Of a stretch of DNA of 64,000 nt, positions 24,813 through 34,220 are shown in pieces (the first letter of the stretch is position 1; every line of letters begins with the position of its first letter). The position numbers and the translations under genes are program-made. The DNA lies in assembly GCA_022708025.1 (NCBI GenBank), contig JAKIZM010000004.1, positions 28,899 through 92,898 on the forward strand, in the 5' to 3' direction. A model generated the notes under the pieces. That model ran no database searches and was not told the origin of the DNA. It was given only the letters and a program-made list of their open reading frames with translations. This DNA comes from Bacteroidota bacterium (lineage in GTDB: Bacteria > Bacteroidota > Ignavibacteria > Ignavibacteriales > Ignavibacteriaceae).

Positions 24813-24861
24813 TACCGGAAGAGATATTTAAAAATAATTCAAACTTTTCTCCCCCGGTATT
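24811..24861. terminator. Bidirectional terminator between copA and the GMP reductase-like gene
   Basis: AATACCGG (24811-24818) and CCGGTATT (24854-24861) form an inverted repeat with partial pairing inside (GAGA/TCTC). It lies between two convergent genes and is flanked by A and T runs. Confidence 0.6.
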
Positions 24862-24869
24862 TTAAATAA

Positions 24870-25883
24870 TTACATTCGAGGCAGTCTTTCCAGATATGAA
24901 CTGTTACTTAACACTGCAAATGTTTCTGTTTTTCTTAGTTCATCCAGATTAAGACAATTCATATAACTCATAGAACTTTTTAGTCCGTCAGAAATTCCAT
25001 CAATCACATTTTTAACTGCACCTTTATATGCAACCATTGTTTCTTCACCTTCAATAAACTCGTTTCTCATTTTTACGCCAAAAGATGCGGAGCCGCGATA
25101 TTTCTTCCAGAGCTGACCATTATATTTTATTACTTCGCCCGGAGTTTCTCTGGTTCCCGAAAGCATTCTTCCAAGCATTACAATATCTGCACCGAGTGCA
25201 ATTGCTTTAGCAACATCGCCCGGACTTTTTACTCCGCCATCGGCAATAATTTTAATCTTCAGTTTTTTCTGAGCTCTTGAAAAAACAATATCCAGCAATG
25301 ATGAAACCTGCCCGATTCCGATTCCTGTTTGAATAGATGTTGTGCAAACACTTCCGCTGCCAATACCAACTCTTACAGCATCAGCGCCTGCATTTTCCAA
25401 TTGATGCAAACTGTCTCCGTGAGCAATATTTCCCACTATGACTTTTACATCAAATTTCTTTTTAATCAATTCTGTTTTTTTAAGCACTTCTTTATTATTA
25501 GCATTAGCTGTATCAATACAAAAGATATATTTCTTCTCAGCAATTTTTTCTATTGTTTTCAAATCAGTATTAAGTGCAATCGAAACAGCTTTAATACCTT
25601 TTCCATTTCTTGCGTTCAATACAGCATCTAATGATGAATCAAATCTGTTTATAATACCAAGACTTCCAAGCCTTGATAATTCTTTTGCCATTTCAATTCC
25701 TGTTACTGAATCCATTGGACTGGAAATCACTGGAACAGTAAGCCTGAGTCCAAGAAAATTACAATTAGTAGAAGCTTCTGTTCGTGATTTTATTCTTGAA
25801 ACTTGTGTGGGTATAAGGCTAATATCATCATAAGTTAGCGATTGGCTATAAGAGTTCAGTTCAGTTTTTGTGTAGACTTTCAT
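24870..25883 (-). CDS. IMP dehydrogenase/GMP reductase family protein without CBS domains
   Basis: 337 residues, a (beta/alpha)8 barrel. Recognisable parts are [11 protein letters not shown] at the N-terminus, [28 protein letters not shown] with the catalytic cysteine near 180, and [22 protein letters not shown]. The CBS pair of ordinary IMP dehydrogenase is absent, and the length fits GMP reductase (GMP to IMP with NADPH). The segment after the catalytic loop ([10 protein letters not shown]) is not a standard match to either subfamily, so a CBS-less IMP dehydrogenase remains possible. Confidence 0.8.
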   Translation of the reverse strand: MKVYTKTELNSYSQSLTYDDISLIPTQVSRIKSRTEASTNCNFLGLRLTVPVISSPMDSVTGIEMAKELSRLGSLGIINRFDSSLDAVLNARNGKGIKAVSIALNTDLKTIEKIAEKKYIFCIDTANANNKEVLKKTELIKKKFDVKVIVGNIAHGDSLHQLENAGADAVRVGIGSGSVCTTSIQTGIGIGQVSSLLDIVFSRAQKKLKIKIIADGGVKSPGDVAKAIALGADIVMLGRMLSGTRETPGEVIKYNGQLWKKYRGSASFGVKMRNEFIEGEETMVAYKGAVKNVIDGISDGLKSSMSYMNCLNLDELRKTETFAVLSNSSYLERLPRM

Positions 25884-25900
25884 TGTTTTCCCAAATTAGT

Positions 25901-27742
25901 TTAGATTAAATTTTCTATTTCGTCAATTATCTGATTCATTTTTTTTGTAACTGCTAAAATCGGTTCCGGTGAGTTCATATCAACACCTGCATTTTTTAAT
26001 ATGTCTATCGGATAGTCTGAACTGCCTGCTTTCAGAAAATCCAAATATTTTTTAACTGCTGTTTTACCTTCGGATTTTACTTTTTCTGCTAAAGCTTCAG
26101 AAGCTGCAAATCCTGTTGCATACTGATAAACATAAAAATTATAATAAAAATGCGGAACTCTCGCCCAGGTATAAGATTCTTCTTCATCAACAACCATTTC
26201 ATCTCCCCAATATTTCTGATAAATATCCCGATAAAGTTTGCAAAGAGTATCAGGTGTTAAGACTTCTCCGTTTTCAACTTTGGAATGAGTCAGCATTTCA
26301 AACTCTGCAAACATAACCTGTCTATAAACAGTTGCTGAAATATTGTTAAGATACTTTTCAAGCAAGAATAGTTTTTCGTCTTTTGTTTCAGAAATATTTA
26401 TTAGATGATCTAGTAAAAGATTTTCATTAAATGTTGAAGCAACTTCTGCAAGAAAGATAGAATAGTTTGCATAATGATAAGGCTGAGTTAAACCAGTATA
26501 ATATGAATGCATATTGTGTCCCATTTCGTGAGCAAGAGTAAAGACATCATTTAATAAGTCAGCCCAGTTTAACAGCACATAAGGATGAACTCCAAAAGTT
26601 GTTCCCGATGAATATGCTCCGCTTCTTTTTGCTTTTGTTTCATAAACATCAATCCAGCGGTTATTAAATGCTTTGTTTAAAGAGTCCAGATAATCATTTC
26701 CCATTATTTTTAATGAATCCAGAACCAGCTTAACAGCCTGATCATACGGATATTTTTTTTCTAATTTCGGATCAAAAACAGTTACATAAACATCATAAGG
26801 ATGAAGCTCATCAAGCTTTAATAATTTTTTCTTGAGTGAAGCCCAGCGATACATTGGTTCCATATTTTCGTTGACAGTTTTTACAAGATTATCATATACC
26901 GAAAGCGGAATATTATTTTTGAATAGAGCTGACTCTCTTGCTGACTGAAATTTTCTCGTTCGTGCATAAAAAATATTTGTTTTAATGTTTCCATTAAATA
27001 ATGCACTTAAGGAATTTGCACTATCCATATAAACAGACAAATAAGCCTTAAATGCATTTTCACGATAAGTTCTGTCTTTTGAATATAGTGCTGCATAATA
27101 CCGAGAATGAGAAATCTCAATCGAATTTCCATCTTCATCAATTACATGTGGAAACTTTAAATCTGCATTTGTAAATAAAGAATAAGTATTATATGGTATC
27201 TGTGTTATTTCTTCCGCCATTGCAAGAAGTTCTTCCTGCTTTTTATCTAAAGTATGTTTTCTGAATCTTAACAAATCATTGAACAAATGTTTATAAATCT
27301 TAAACTCAGCAATATTATTCAGCATTTCAGTAATCCGGGTTTCATCAATTTTTAATATTTCCGGTTTTATAAATGAACTTGCAGCAAGTATCTGAGCATT
27401 AAGACTTTTTACTCGTCCATCCATTCCCTGATATTTCGTATCACGCATATCGCTGTCTTTCGCAAGCATAGAATAGAGATATAAACGCTCCAGCTTAATA
27501 CCTATCTCTTCATTAAATTTTAAACAAGCTAAAAGATCAGATGAATTTTCAAGTCGTCCCTCAAAAGTTTTGTATCTGACAATATTATCGCTTACCCATT
27601 TAAAATCTTTTTCCCAATGAAGATCATCCGGATAAATATCGGTAAGATCCCACTTAAATTTTTCATCTATTTGATCACGGGTTGGAATTTCGATAATTAA
27701 ATTCTCTGAAGCATAATACTTATTTATTGTTTGGCTTTTCAT
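25901..27742 (-). CDS. pepF: Oligoendopeptidase F (M3 family metallopeptidase)
   Basis: 613 residues, full length for PepF. The zinc site HEMGHNMHSYY lies near residue 404, followed by the downstream glutamate motif in FLAEVASTFNENLL. No signal peptide, so it acts in the cytoplasm on peptides of roughly 7-17 residues. It is preceded by its own intergenic region and lies 18 bases upstream of the purine gene in the same direction. Confidence 0.95.
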   Translation of the reverse strand: MKSQTINKYYASENLIIEIPTRDQIDEKFKWDLTDIYPDDLHWEKDFKWVSDNIVRYKTFEGRLENSSDLLACLKFNEEIGIKLERLYLYSMLAKDSDMRDTKYQGMDGRVKSLNAQILAASSFIKPEILKIDETRITEMLNNIAEFKIYKHLFNDLLRFRKHTLDKKQEELLAMAEEITQIPYNTYSLFTNADLKFPHVIDEDGNSIEISHSRYYAALYSKDRTYRENAFKAYLSVYMDSANSLSALFNGNIKTNIFYARTRKFQSARESALFKNNIPLSVYDNLVKTVNENMEPMYRWASLKKKLLKLDELHPYDVYVTVFDPKLEKKYPYDQAVKLVLDSLKIMGNDYLDSLNKAFNNRWIDVYETKAKRSGAYSSGTTFGVHPYVLLNWADLLNDVFTLAHEMGHNMHSYYTGLTQPYHYANYSIFLAEVASTFNENLLLDHLINISETKDEKLFLLEKYLNNISATVYRQVMFAEFEMLTHSKVENGEVLTPDTLCKLYRDIYQKYWGDEMVVDEEESYTWARVPHFYYNFYVYQYATGFAASEALAEKVKSEGKTAVKKYLDFLKAGSSDYPIDILKNAGVDMNSPEPILAVTKKMNQIIDEIENLI

Positions 27743-27798
27743 AAATACCCCAAATGTGGAAATGAATATTTTTATTATTTATATAAATTTATTGTGCA

Positions 27799-28872
27799 TC
27801 ATTTAGTTAAAATCATTTTTCTGGAAGTTACCTGACCGGCAATTCTTAACTCATAAAAATATACACCCGATGCTAAACCATTTGTGGAATTAAACACTAC
27901 TTCGTGCATGCCCGCAGGTTTAATTTCACTGACCAATGTTTTTATTTCATTACCAAGAATATCAAAGACTTTTAACGTAACATATTCAGAGTTTATCAAT
28001 GAATATTTAATAGTTGTTGATGGGTTAAACGGATTCGGATAATTCTGATATAACTCAAACATCATTGGTTGAACAGGTATTTCATCAACAGAATTTATCT
28101 GATCTTTGATATTGGTTTCTAATCCTGGTATTGTAAAAGCCGGACCATTAAGCCAGGTTAAATTTATATGGGTTGATGGAATATAACTTTTTACTTTCCA
28201 ATTTGATGGTGCCAGCCAGATAGTTTCTTCGATACCAAATAATTTAATTACTATCGGTATAAGCTGTGTATAACTTAGTCGTCTTTCAAGTAAGAACTTT
28301 TTACAGGTAAATCTTCCGAGTTCGGTATCTATTGTTTCATCACTTAACCGTTTACCAATTAATTGAAACCTGATCGGAAAATTAATTGAATTAATAGTTA
28401 TGAGAGTATCTTTACTGAAGATTGTGTATTCCTGATTTACAGAGCTTGAAAATCTATAGTAAGAATACCAACCTTTTAATGAATTAAAAAAACTAAAGAA
28501 GTTTAATCCTAATGTTGAATCCAGATTACTAAGCAGCCCGGACAAAAAGAATGGATTAAAATATTCATATCCATTTGCACCGCTGAAACTATAGAAAAGC
28601 GAGTCCATAAACGGCTGCAAATTTATTGTGTTCAATACTCCGGTTTTGGTCAGGACTATTTTTGCATCCCTTCCATTAAAAGGTGATTCAACAAAAAAAG
28701 AATCAATACCATAAAATTTTAATGAGTCAACACGATTGTTCAATGAATCAAGTGGTATCAATTCATAATTCCATTTATATCCTGTTTGAGCAGGAAAATA
28801 ATCTGATGCTGTCTGTCCGATTGTAAAAGTAAGATTGCCGGAAAGAAATAAAATAAAAAACAGTTTTTTCAT
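27799..28872 (-). CDS. Secreted protein with type IX secretion sorting domain
   Basis: 357 residues. Signal peptide MKKLFFILFLSGNLTFTIG, a body of unknown fold, and a C-terminal type A sorting domain of about 80 residues beginning FELYQNYPNPFNPSTTIKYS and ending ASGVYFYELRIAGQVTSRKMILTK. The domain directs the protein through the type IX system to the cell surface or medium. The body has no recognised motif. A second cargo with the same tail lies at 32192-34150. Confidence 0.85.
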   Translation of the reverse strand: MKKLFFILFLSGNLTFTIGQTASDYFPAQTGYKWNYELIPLDSLNNRVDSLKFYGIDSFFVESPFNGRDAKIVLTKTGVLNTINLQPFMDSLFYSFSGANGYEYFNPFFLSGLLSNLDSTLGLNFFSFFNSLKGWYSYYRFSSSVNQEYTIFSKDTLITINSINFPIRFQLIGKRLSDETIDTELGRFTCKKFLLERRLSYTQLIPIVIKLFGIEETIWLAPSNWKVKSYIPSTHINLTWLNGPAFTIPGLETNIKDQINSVDEIPVQPMMFELYQNYPNPFNPSTTIKYSLINSEYVTLKVFDILGNEIKTLVSEIKPAGMHEVVFNSTNGLASGVYFYELRIAGQVTSRKMILTK

Positions 28873-28991
28873 TATTAATATCCTATTTTTAGCAGTGGCA
28901 AATATAAAGAAAAGTAGCTTTTTTATGCATAAATATTTTTATAATAAATGGTCTGATACATATCCCAAACATTCAGATTATAAATCAAGGA

Positions 28992-29414
28992 TCATTCATT
29001 GTAATACGAAAGTGAGAATTTCATCTTACCGGAAAAATTTTTGAAACTTATTTCAACCCTGCCTGGAATACCATTGGTCATTTTCCTAAATTCATTCTTC
29101 ACTTCAGATTCAGCAGAAAAATTATACAATAAAATACCTTGTTTATCCTTGATCTTAAAGTATATGGATCCATCGTTAAATTCACTAACTGTAAGCAAGG
29201 TTCTGGTTGAGTTTAAATTAAAATTTGTTATTGCAGAAATATCAGAGGTTAAATCTTCAGCGTGAATAATCAAACTATAATAGTTTGCTCTGTTATCCTG
29301 AATCGGTTCATTAATATTACCGGTATCGTTTCCGGGAGCCAGAATTTCTTCACGGCAATTAGTCAAAAGAATTAGATACAAAATCTGAATCAGTAGTAAT
29401 ATGAATCTATGCAT
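28992..29414 (-). CDS. Small lipoprotein of unknown function
   Basis: 140 residues. The signal sequence LLIQILYLILLTNC ends in a lipobox with Cys20. The mature region is predicted mostly beta by pattern (alternating residues in YSLIIHAEDL, IYFKIKDKQGILLYNFS, GRVEISFKNFSGKMKFSLSY). No family recognised. It lies upstream of the T9SS cargo gene on the same strand, separated by about 120 bases. Confidence 0.65.
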   Translation of the reverse strand: MHRFILLLIQILYLILLTNCREEILAPGNDTGNINEPIQDNRANYYSLIIHAEDLTSDISAITNFNLNSTRTLLTVSEFNDGSIYFKIKDKQGILLYNFSAESEVKNEFRKMTNGIPGRVEISFKNFSGKMKFSLSYYNE

Positions 29415-29572
29415 TTACAACTTTCAGAAATAATAAATCTTGTTTTGAGCTTAAGCTATTCTATTAAAATTAAAATTGCAACATATTTAAACAGCTATTA
29501 ACCAAACTGCGATAAATACACTATTTAAGGAAACGGATATTTTTAATCTTTCTATATAAATATCAACATATT

Positions 29573-29580
29573 TATATTTG
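29573..29580 (+). promoter_or_regulatory. Bacteroidota-type -7 element before gatB
   Basis: TATATTTG (TAnnTTTG consensus) ends 23 bases before the gatB ATG, at the right distance for a short leader. No distinct -33 element. Confidence 0.4.
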
Positions 29581-29603
29581 TTATTACAAGCTACAATTAA
29601 ATT

Positions 29604-31040
29604 ATGAATCCAAAATACGAAGCAATTATCGGGTTAGAAGTTCATGCTCAGCTTTTAACAGATACAAAAATATTTTGCGGCTGCTCCACAAAATTTGGTA
29701 ACGAGCCGAACAGCAACACTTGTCCGGTATGTCTTGGTCATCCGGGTGTTTTACCAGTTTTAAATAAAAAAGTTGTTGAGTTTACAGTTTTAATGGGACT
29801 TGCTACTAACTGCACAATTAACAGGCATTCAATTTTTGCACGGAAAAATTATTTCTATCCTGATCTTCCCAAAGGATACCAAATCTCGCAATATGAAGAA
29901 CCAACTTGTGAAAACGGATTTGTTGAAATACATCCAAAAAATTCTGAATCTAAAAAAATCGGAATAACAAGAATTCACATGGAAGAAGATGCGGGTAAAT
30001 CTATTCACGATCAGAATACTTCAACATTAATTGATGTAAACAGATGCGGAGTTCCGTTAATTGAAATTGTAAGTGAACCTGATATCAGAACTCCGGAAGA
30101 AGCTTATTTATATCTAACAAAGATTAAACAATTAGTTCAGTATCTTGATATTTGTGATGGAAATATGGAAGAGGGTTCGCTTAGATGTGATGCAAATATT
30201 TCTGTTCGTTTAAAAGGTGATGATAAATTCGGAGTTAAAACAGAAATAAAAAATATGAACTCCTTTAGAAATGTAGAACGGGCTATTGAATATGAAGTTA
30301 ACAGACAAATAGAATTAATAGAAGATGGTGAAAAAATTATACAGCAGACATTGCTTTGGGATGCTGATGCAAATGAAGCTTATCCAATGAGAAGCAAAGA
30401 AGAAGCACACGATTACAGATATTTTCCTGACCCTGATTTACTGCCTGTTGAAGTTAATGATAAATGGTTAAAAGAACTTAAGTCATCACTCATTGAATTA
30501 CCCGATGAAAAGCTTAATCGTTTTATTAAGAATTTTGAATTACCGTTATATGATTCAGAAATAATTACGAACAGCAGAGAGTTCGCTGACTATTATGAAA
30601 GAATTATCGCAGTAACAAATGAATACAAACTAGCAAGCAATTGGCTTATTGGAGATGTTCTTTCAGTTTTGAACGATAAAAAACTGAGTATTACAGAATT
30701 TTCAATTTTACCGGAGAATCTGGGAAAACTAATAAATCTCATAAAAGAAGGAACAATCAGCAGCAAAATTGCCAAAGAGGTTTTTGCTGAAATGCTTAAT
30801 AATAATTCTGATCCTGAAACAATCGTAAAAGAAAAAAACCTTGTGCAAATTTCCAATCCTGAGGAATTATTATTGATTATTAAACAGATAACAGAAAAAA
30901 ATCCTGAACAAGTATCAGATTATAAATCAGGGAAAGAAAAAGTATTTGGATTTTTTGTAGGACAGATAATGAAAGAAACAAAAGGTAAGGCAAATCCAAA
31001 ACTTGTAAATGAACTATTGAAACAAATATTATCCAATTAA
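29604..31040 (+). CDS. gatB: Aspartyl/glutamyl-tRNA amidotransferase subunit B
   Basis: 478 residues, full length. It opens with YEAIIGLEVHAQLLTDTKIFCGC (signature GLEVHxQL), has the zinc cysteines C-x-C and NTCPVCLGHPG, the GITRIHMEEDAGKSIH segment and the conserved C-terminal YqeY-like domain with GKANPKLVNELLKQ. With GatA and GatC it amidates Glu-tRNA(Gln) and/or Asp-tRNA(Asn). Neither gatA nor gatC is next to it here. Confidence 0.97.
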   Translation: MNPKYEAIIGLEVHAQLLTDTKIFCGCSTKFGNEPNSNTCPVCLGHPGVLPVLNKKVVEFTVLMGLATNCTINRHSIFARKNYFYPDLPKGYQISQYEEPTCENGFVEIHPKNSESKKIGITRIHMEEDAGKSIHDQNTSTLIDVNRCGVPLIEIVSEPDIRTPEEAYLYLTKIKQLVQYLDICDGNMEEGSLRCDANISVRLKGDDKFGVKTEIKNMNSFRNVERAIEYEVNRQIELIEDGEKIIQQTLLWDADANEAYPMRSKEEAHDYRYFPDPDLLPVEVNDKWLKELKSSLIELPDEKLNRFIKNFELPLYDSEIITNSREFADYYERIIAVTNEYKLASNWLIGDVLSVLNDKKLSITEFSILPENLGKLINLIKEGTISSKIAKEVFAEMLNNNSDPETIVKEKNLVQISNPEELLLIIKQITEKNPEQVSDYKSGKEKVFGFFVGQIMKETKGKANPKLVNELLKQILSN

Positions 31041-31127
31041 AATTGTATTTTTGAAATCAGGATTGTGTTTTAATTTTAAGCACACAGCATTTAATTTACT
31101 TTTGAATAATCTTTTTAGGAGAATAAA

Positions 31128-32072
31128 TTGTCTTTTTTAGAAAAATTGAAGAAACTGTTCAGAAAAAAAGAAAGACCAAAACCCACTACCCTTTCAGGAA
31201 AAATTGCAGAGTTTTTTCGCCAACTTGCTTTTGCCGGTATTGCTGCATTATTTATTATAACATTTATAATTCAAAATACCAGAATACCAACCGGCTCAAT
31301 GGAAGATACTATTCTTGTTGGTGATTTTGTTCTTGTTAATAAATTTATTTACGGATCAAGCTCACCACAATATATCTGGTTTACTGAGATTAAATTACCT
31401 TATTTTACATTGCCTGCGCTTAGAGAGCCGCAGCAGAAAGATATAGTTGTATTTGAGTATCCGGGAGACCGCGATCAGCTTGAACCAACTCAGAAAAATG
31501 TTAACTATGTTAAAAGATGTATTGGAACGCCGGGCGATACTGTTGAAATAAAAGACAAAGTTGTTTTTGTAAATGGTAAAGAATTCTGGAGACCGCCTTA
31601 TATAAAATATTATCGGGGACAGTATGGTAATTATCTTAAACCAATTCCAAAAGGTTTTGCTGAACCCAGAATTTTTCCTAAAGGAATGCCCTGGAACGAA
31701 GATAATTATGGACCTTTAGTTGTACCTAAAAAAGGAATGACTATTCCATTGAATATTTATAATGTTGAACAATGGCGAACAACAATAGACAGAGAGTATG
31801 GAAAAAGAGTTGTGGAGATTAAGGGAAATTCTGTTGTAATTGATAATGTTCCGGTTTCCTCTTATACATTCAAGAAAGATTATTATTTTATGATGGGTGA
31901 TAACAGAGATGATAGTTTGGATAGCAGATTCTGGGGATTTGTTACACGAGATGCGGTAGTAGGCGAAGCTTTTATTACTCTTTTTTCATGGGATAGAGAT
32001 ATTCCGTTTTCACAACCAATAAAATTACTTGGTTCGATAAGACCGGATAGAATTCTAAAACTGCTGCATTAA
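31128..32072 (+). CDS. lepB: Signal peptidase I
   Basis: 314 residues. It starts at a TTG with TTAGGAG eight bases before. A single N-terminal transmembrane helix (about 30-48) precedes the catalytic serine in IPTGSMEDT (Ser57) and the general-base lysine in YVKRCIGTPGD (Lys129); the C-terminal GDNRDDSLDSRFWG box is also present. It removes signal peptides from exported proteins at the outer face of the inner membrane. About 90 bases downstream of gatB, probably cotranscribed; followed by a strong terminator. Confidence 0.95.
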   Translation: MSFLEKLKKLFRKKERPKPTTLSGKIAEFFRQLAFAGIAALFIITFIIQNTRIPTGSMEDTILVGDFVLVNKFIYGSSSPQYIWFTEIKLPYFTLPALREPQQKDIVVFEYPGDRDQLEPTQKNVNYVKRCIGTPGDTVEIKDKVVFVNGKEFWRPPYIKYYRGQYGNYLKPIPKGFAEPRIFPKGMPWNEDNYGPLVVPKKGMTIPLNIYNVEQWRTTIDREYGKRVVEIKGNSVVIDNVPVSSYTFKKDYYFMMGDNRDDSLDSRFWGFVTRDAVVGEAFITLFSWDRDIPFSQPIKLLGSIRPDRILKLLH

Positions 32073-32095
32073 AAAAGGAAAATATTTAATAAAAT

Positions 32096-32130
32096 AAATC
32101 CTGCTACTTTTTTAAGAGCAGGATTTTTTA
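32096..32130 (+). terminator. Rho-independent terminator of lepB
   Basis: AAATCCTGCT (32096-32105) pairs with AGCAGGATTT (32117-32126), followed by TTTTT. Stem, loop and T tract are all well formed. Confidence 0.85.
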
Positions 32131-32143
32131 TTTTAAAATTGTC

Positions 32144-32173
32144 ATATAAAAAAGGCGATCCGAAGATCGCCTT
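32144..32173 (-). terminator. Rho-independent terminator of the M1 aminopeptidase gene
   Basis: On the minus strand AAGGCGATC, a TTCG tetraloop and GATCGCCTT form a perfect nine-base-pair stem followed by TTTTTATATG. The UUCG loop is an especially stable type. Confidence 0.85.
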
Positions 32174-32191
32174 GATAATTAAATTCCAATA

Positions 32192-34150
32192 TTATCTCAT
32201 TAATATCATTTTTCTTGTTTCCTTAAAATTTCCGGCATTAAGAGAGTAAATGTAAACTCCGCTTGGCAGATTGCTTGCATCAAAAGTAACTTCGTATTGT
32301 CCGGCTTCCATCTGATTATTAACCAATGTTGCAATTTCTTTTCCTATAACATCATAAACCTTTAATGTTGTAAATTCATTTGAAGCAAGATTGAATTTTA
32401 TTTTAGTATTTGGATTAAACGGATTGGGATAATTCTGCTCCAGTGAAAATGTTTGTGGCTGTATCTCTTCTTCGACACCAACAACTACTGAGTTGATAGT
32501 TTTTAAAATCCAATTATCAGGATCAACTGTTATTGATATTGGTTCACTTGCAACTGTTACATTAAAGTTTTGGACCTGTGCATTATTAAAAACAGTAATT
32601 ATTGTATCGCCGGATAAAAAATTCACTTTTATCTGTATTGGCATTGTAAAGAATGAAGGATTAGAGTTTGTATTTTGTGTAATCTTCAACGCAAGATCAA
32701 ATCGATTTCCGCCTAAACTATTTTTACTCCAGACAACTGAATACTTTGGATAATTTTCACCATATATCCATTCCTGGAAGAAGTAATTTAGGTCCATTCC
32801 TGCAACATTTTCTGCAACTGCCTGAAAATCTTCTGTTGTTGCATTACCATAAGCAACGCTCGGATCATAAGTATAAGTTCTTAATATGTCAAAAAATGTT
32901 GAATCACCAACAATACCTCTTAACATATGTAGCACTACACAGCCTTTTGAATAAGTTCTGTATGAATCAAAAATTTCCCATTCAGAAGAAATGTCTTGTA
33001 CATAAATAGTTCCGACTGCATATTTTGCATAATTCATTTCATTATTTATATAATTATTATATGCACCTTTTCCATTCCAGGCTTCGTAAACAAGTCCTTC
33101 ACCCATTGTTGCAAAGCCTTCATTAAGCCATATATGATGCCAATCTTTACAAGTAATATTATCACCATACCACATATGTGCTAATTCATGCGCAATCAGT
33201 CCATCACCAAATCCTACCATTGAGGAAATCGTCTGATGTTCCATTCCTCCGCCCCAGCCAAATTGTGCGTGTCCGTATTTTTCATTAATAAATGGATACT
33301 CACCAAATCTTTCAGCAAATATTTCAATCATTCCCGGAGTTTTATTTAACTGCGGAATATTTGAGTTTAAGCTCGATGGATATAAATAATGAGTTACCGG
33401 CATTGAATCATTTGGACTGTAATGATAATAGTTTGTATAAAGCGCATAATTAGTTATTGCTAACGATACTAAATAAGGAGCAATCGGATAACTGACTTTC
33501 CATTTATAAGTATGAGTTCCGTTTCCATTATTTACAACTTCCATCAAATTACCGTTTGAAACCGGAGTTAAAGATGTGCTTACTGTCAGCCAGATATCAG
33601 CCGAATCAGCCTTATCTCCCGGTGTATCTTTAACAGGCCACCAATCTTTTGCTCCGTATGGTTCACTTAAAGACCAGATTAATGGATTACCGCTTTGCGA
33701 ACTAAACATAAAACTACCAAAACCACCTGAAGCCGGAGTTCCGTGATAATAAACTACCGTTGTAAATTCATCATCAGTATTTAATGTTGTACCTGTCTGG
33801 ATATTAACCGTGTTCACTCCTCTTGAAAAAGTAACATTATTTCCATTAAAGAAAACAGAATCCACAATCATTGAACTGATAAAATCGTAATATATTTCTG
33901 TTACACCGGATTGAACTGCTTTTGCGTTACAGGTTATATTTCCGGAAATCGTTTTTGCTGTATGATTTATTGTAAGATCAAGCTTATAATATTTTACATC
34001 ATACTTGGGATCACCAGGATAATTTATCTCTGTTAATTTTTTTAAACGGTTGAATTGTGCTGTCTTGCCTAGAATACAACTTTCTTTACCACTTTGTGAA
34101 AAAGTAAATGGTGTCACTAACATCATAAGAACAGCAATTAAATTTTTCAT
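32192..34150 (-). CDS. Secreted M1-family aminopeptidase with type IX sorting domain
   Basis: 652 residues. Signal peptide MKNLIAVLMMLVTPFTFS, an M1 N-terminal beta domain, the substrate motif GGGMEHQT (300-307, the GxMEN equivalent) and the zinc motif HELAHMWYGD with the third ligand in NEGFA (His321, His325, Glu344). The C-terminal about 80 residues (FSLEQNYPNPFNPNTKIKF onward, ending TRKMILMR) are a type A sorting domain, so the enzyme is exported to the surface by the type IX system. It likely digests extracellular peptides. Standard M1 C-terminal domains are absent, the protein ending after the catalytic module. Confidence 0.92.
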   Translation of the reverse strand: MKNLIAVLMMLVTPFTFSQSGKESCILGKTAQFNRLKKLTEINYPGDPKYDVKYYKLDLTINHTAKTISGNITCNAKAVQSGVTEIYYDFISSMIVDSVFFNGNNVTFSRGVNTVNIQTGTTLNTDDEFTTVVYYHGTPASGGFGSFMFSSQSGNPLIWSLSEPYGAKDWWPVKDTPGDKADSADIWLTVSTSLTPVSNGNLMEVVNNGNGTHTYKWKVSYPIAPYLVSLAITNYALYTNYYHYSPNDSMPVTHYLYPSSLNSNIPQLNKTPGMIEIFAERFGEYPFINEKYGHAQFGWGGGMEHQTISSMVGFGDGLIAHELAHMWYGDNITCKDWHHIWLNEGFATMGEGLVYEAWNGKGAYNNYINNEMNYAKYAVGTIYVQDISSEWEIFDSYRTYSKGCVVLHMLRGIVGDSTFFDILRTYTYDPSVAYGNATTEDFQAVAENVAGMDLNYFFQEWIYGENYPKYSVVWSKNSLGGNRFDLALKITQNTNSNPSFFTMPIQIKVNFLSGDTIITVFNNAQVQNFNVTVASEPISITVDPDNWILKTINSVVVGVEEEIQPQTFSLEQNYPNPFNPNTKIKFNLASNEFTTLKVYDVIGKEIATLVNNQMEAGQYEVTFDASNLPSGVYIYSLNAGNFKETRKMILMR

Positions 34151-34220
34151 AATAGCTCCTGAATATTTTTTTTATCATTTATTAAAATAATCAGATATGA
34201 TTATAAATCAATAATTTTTT

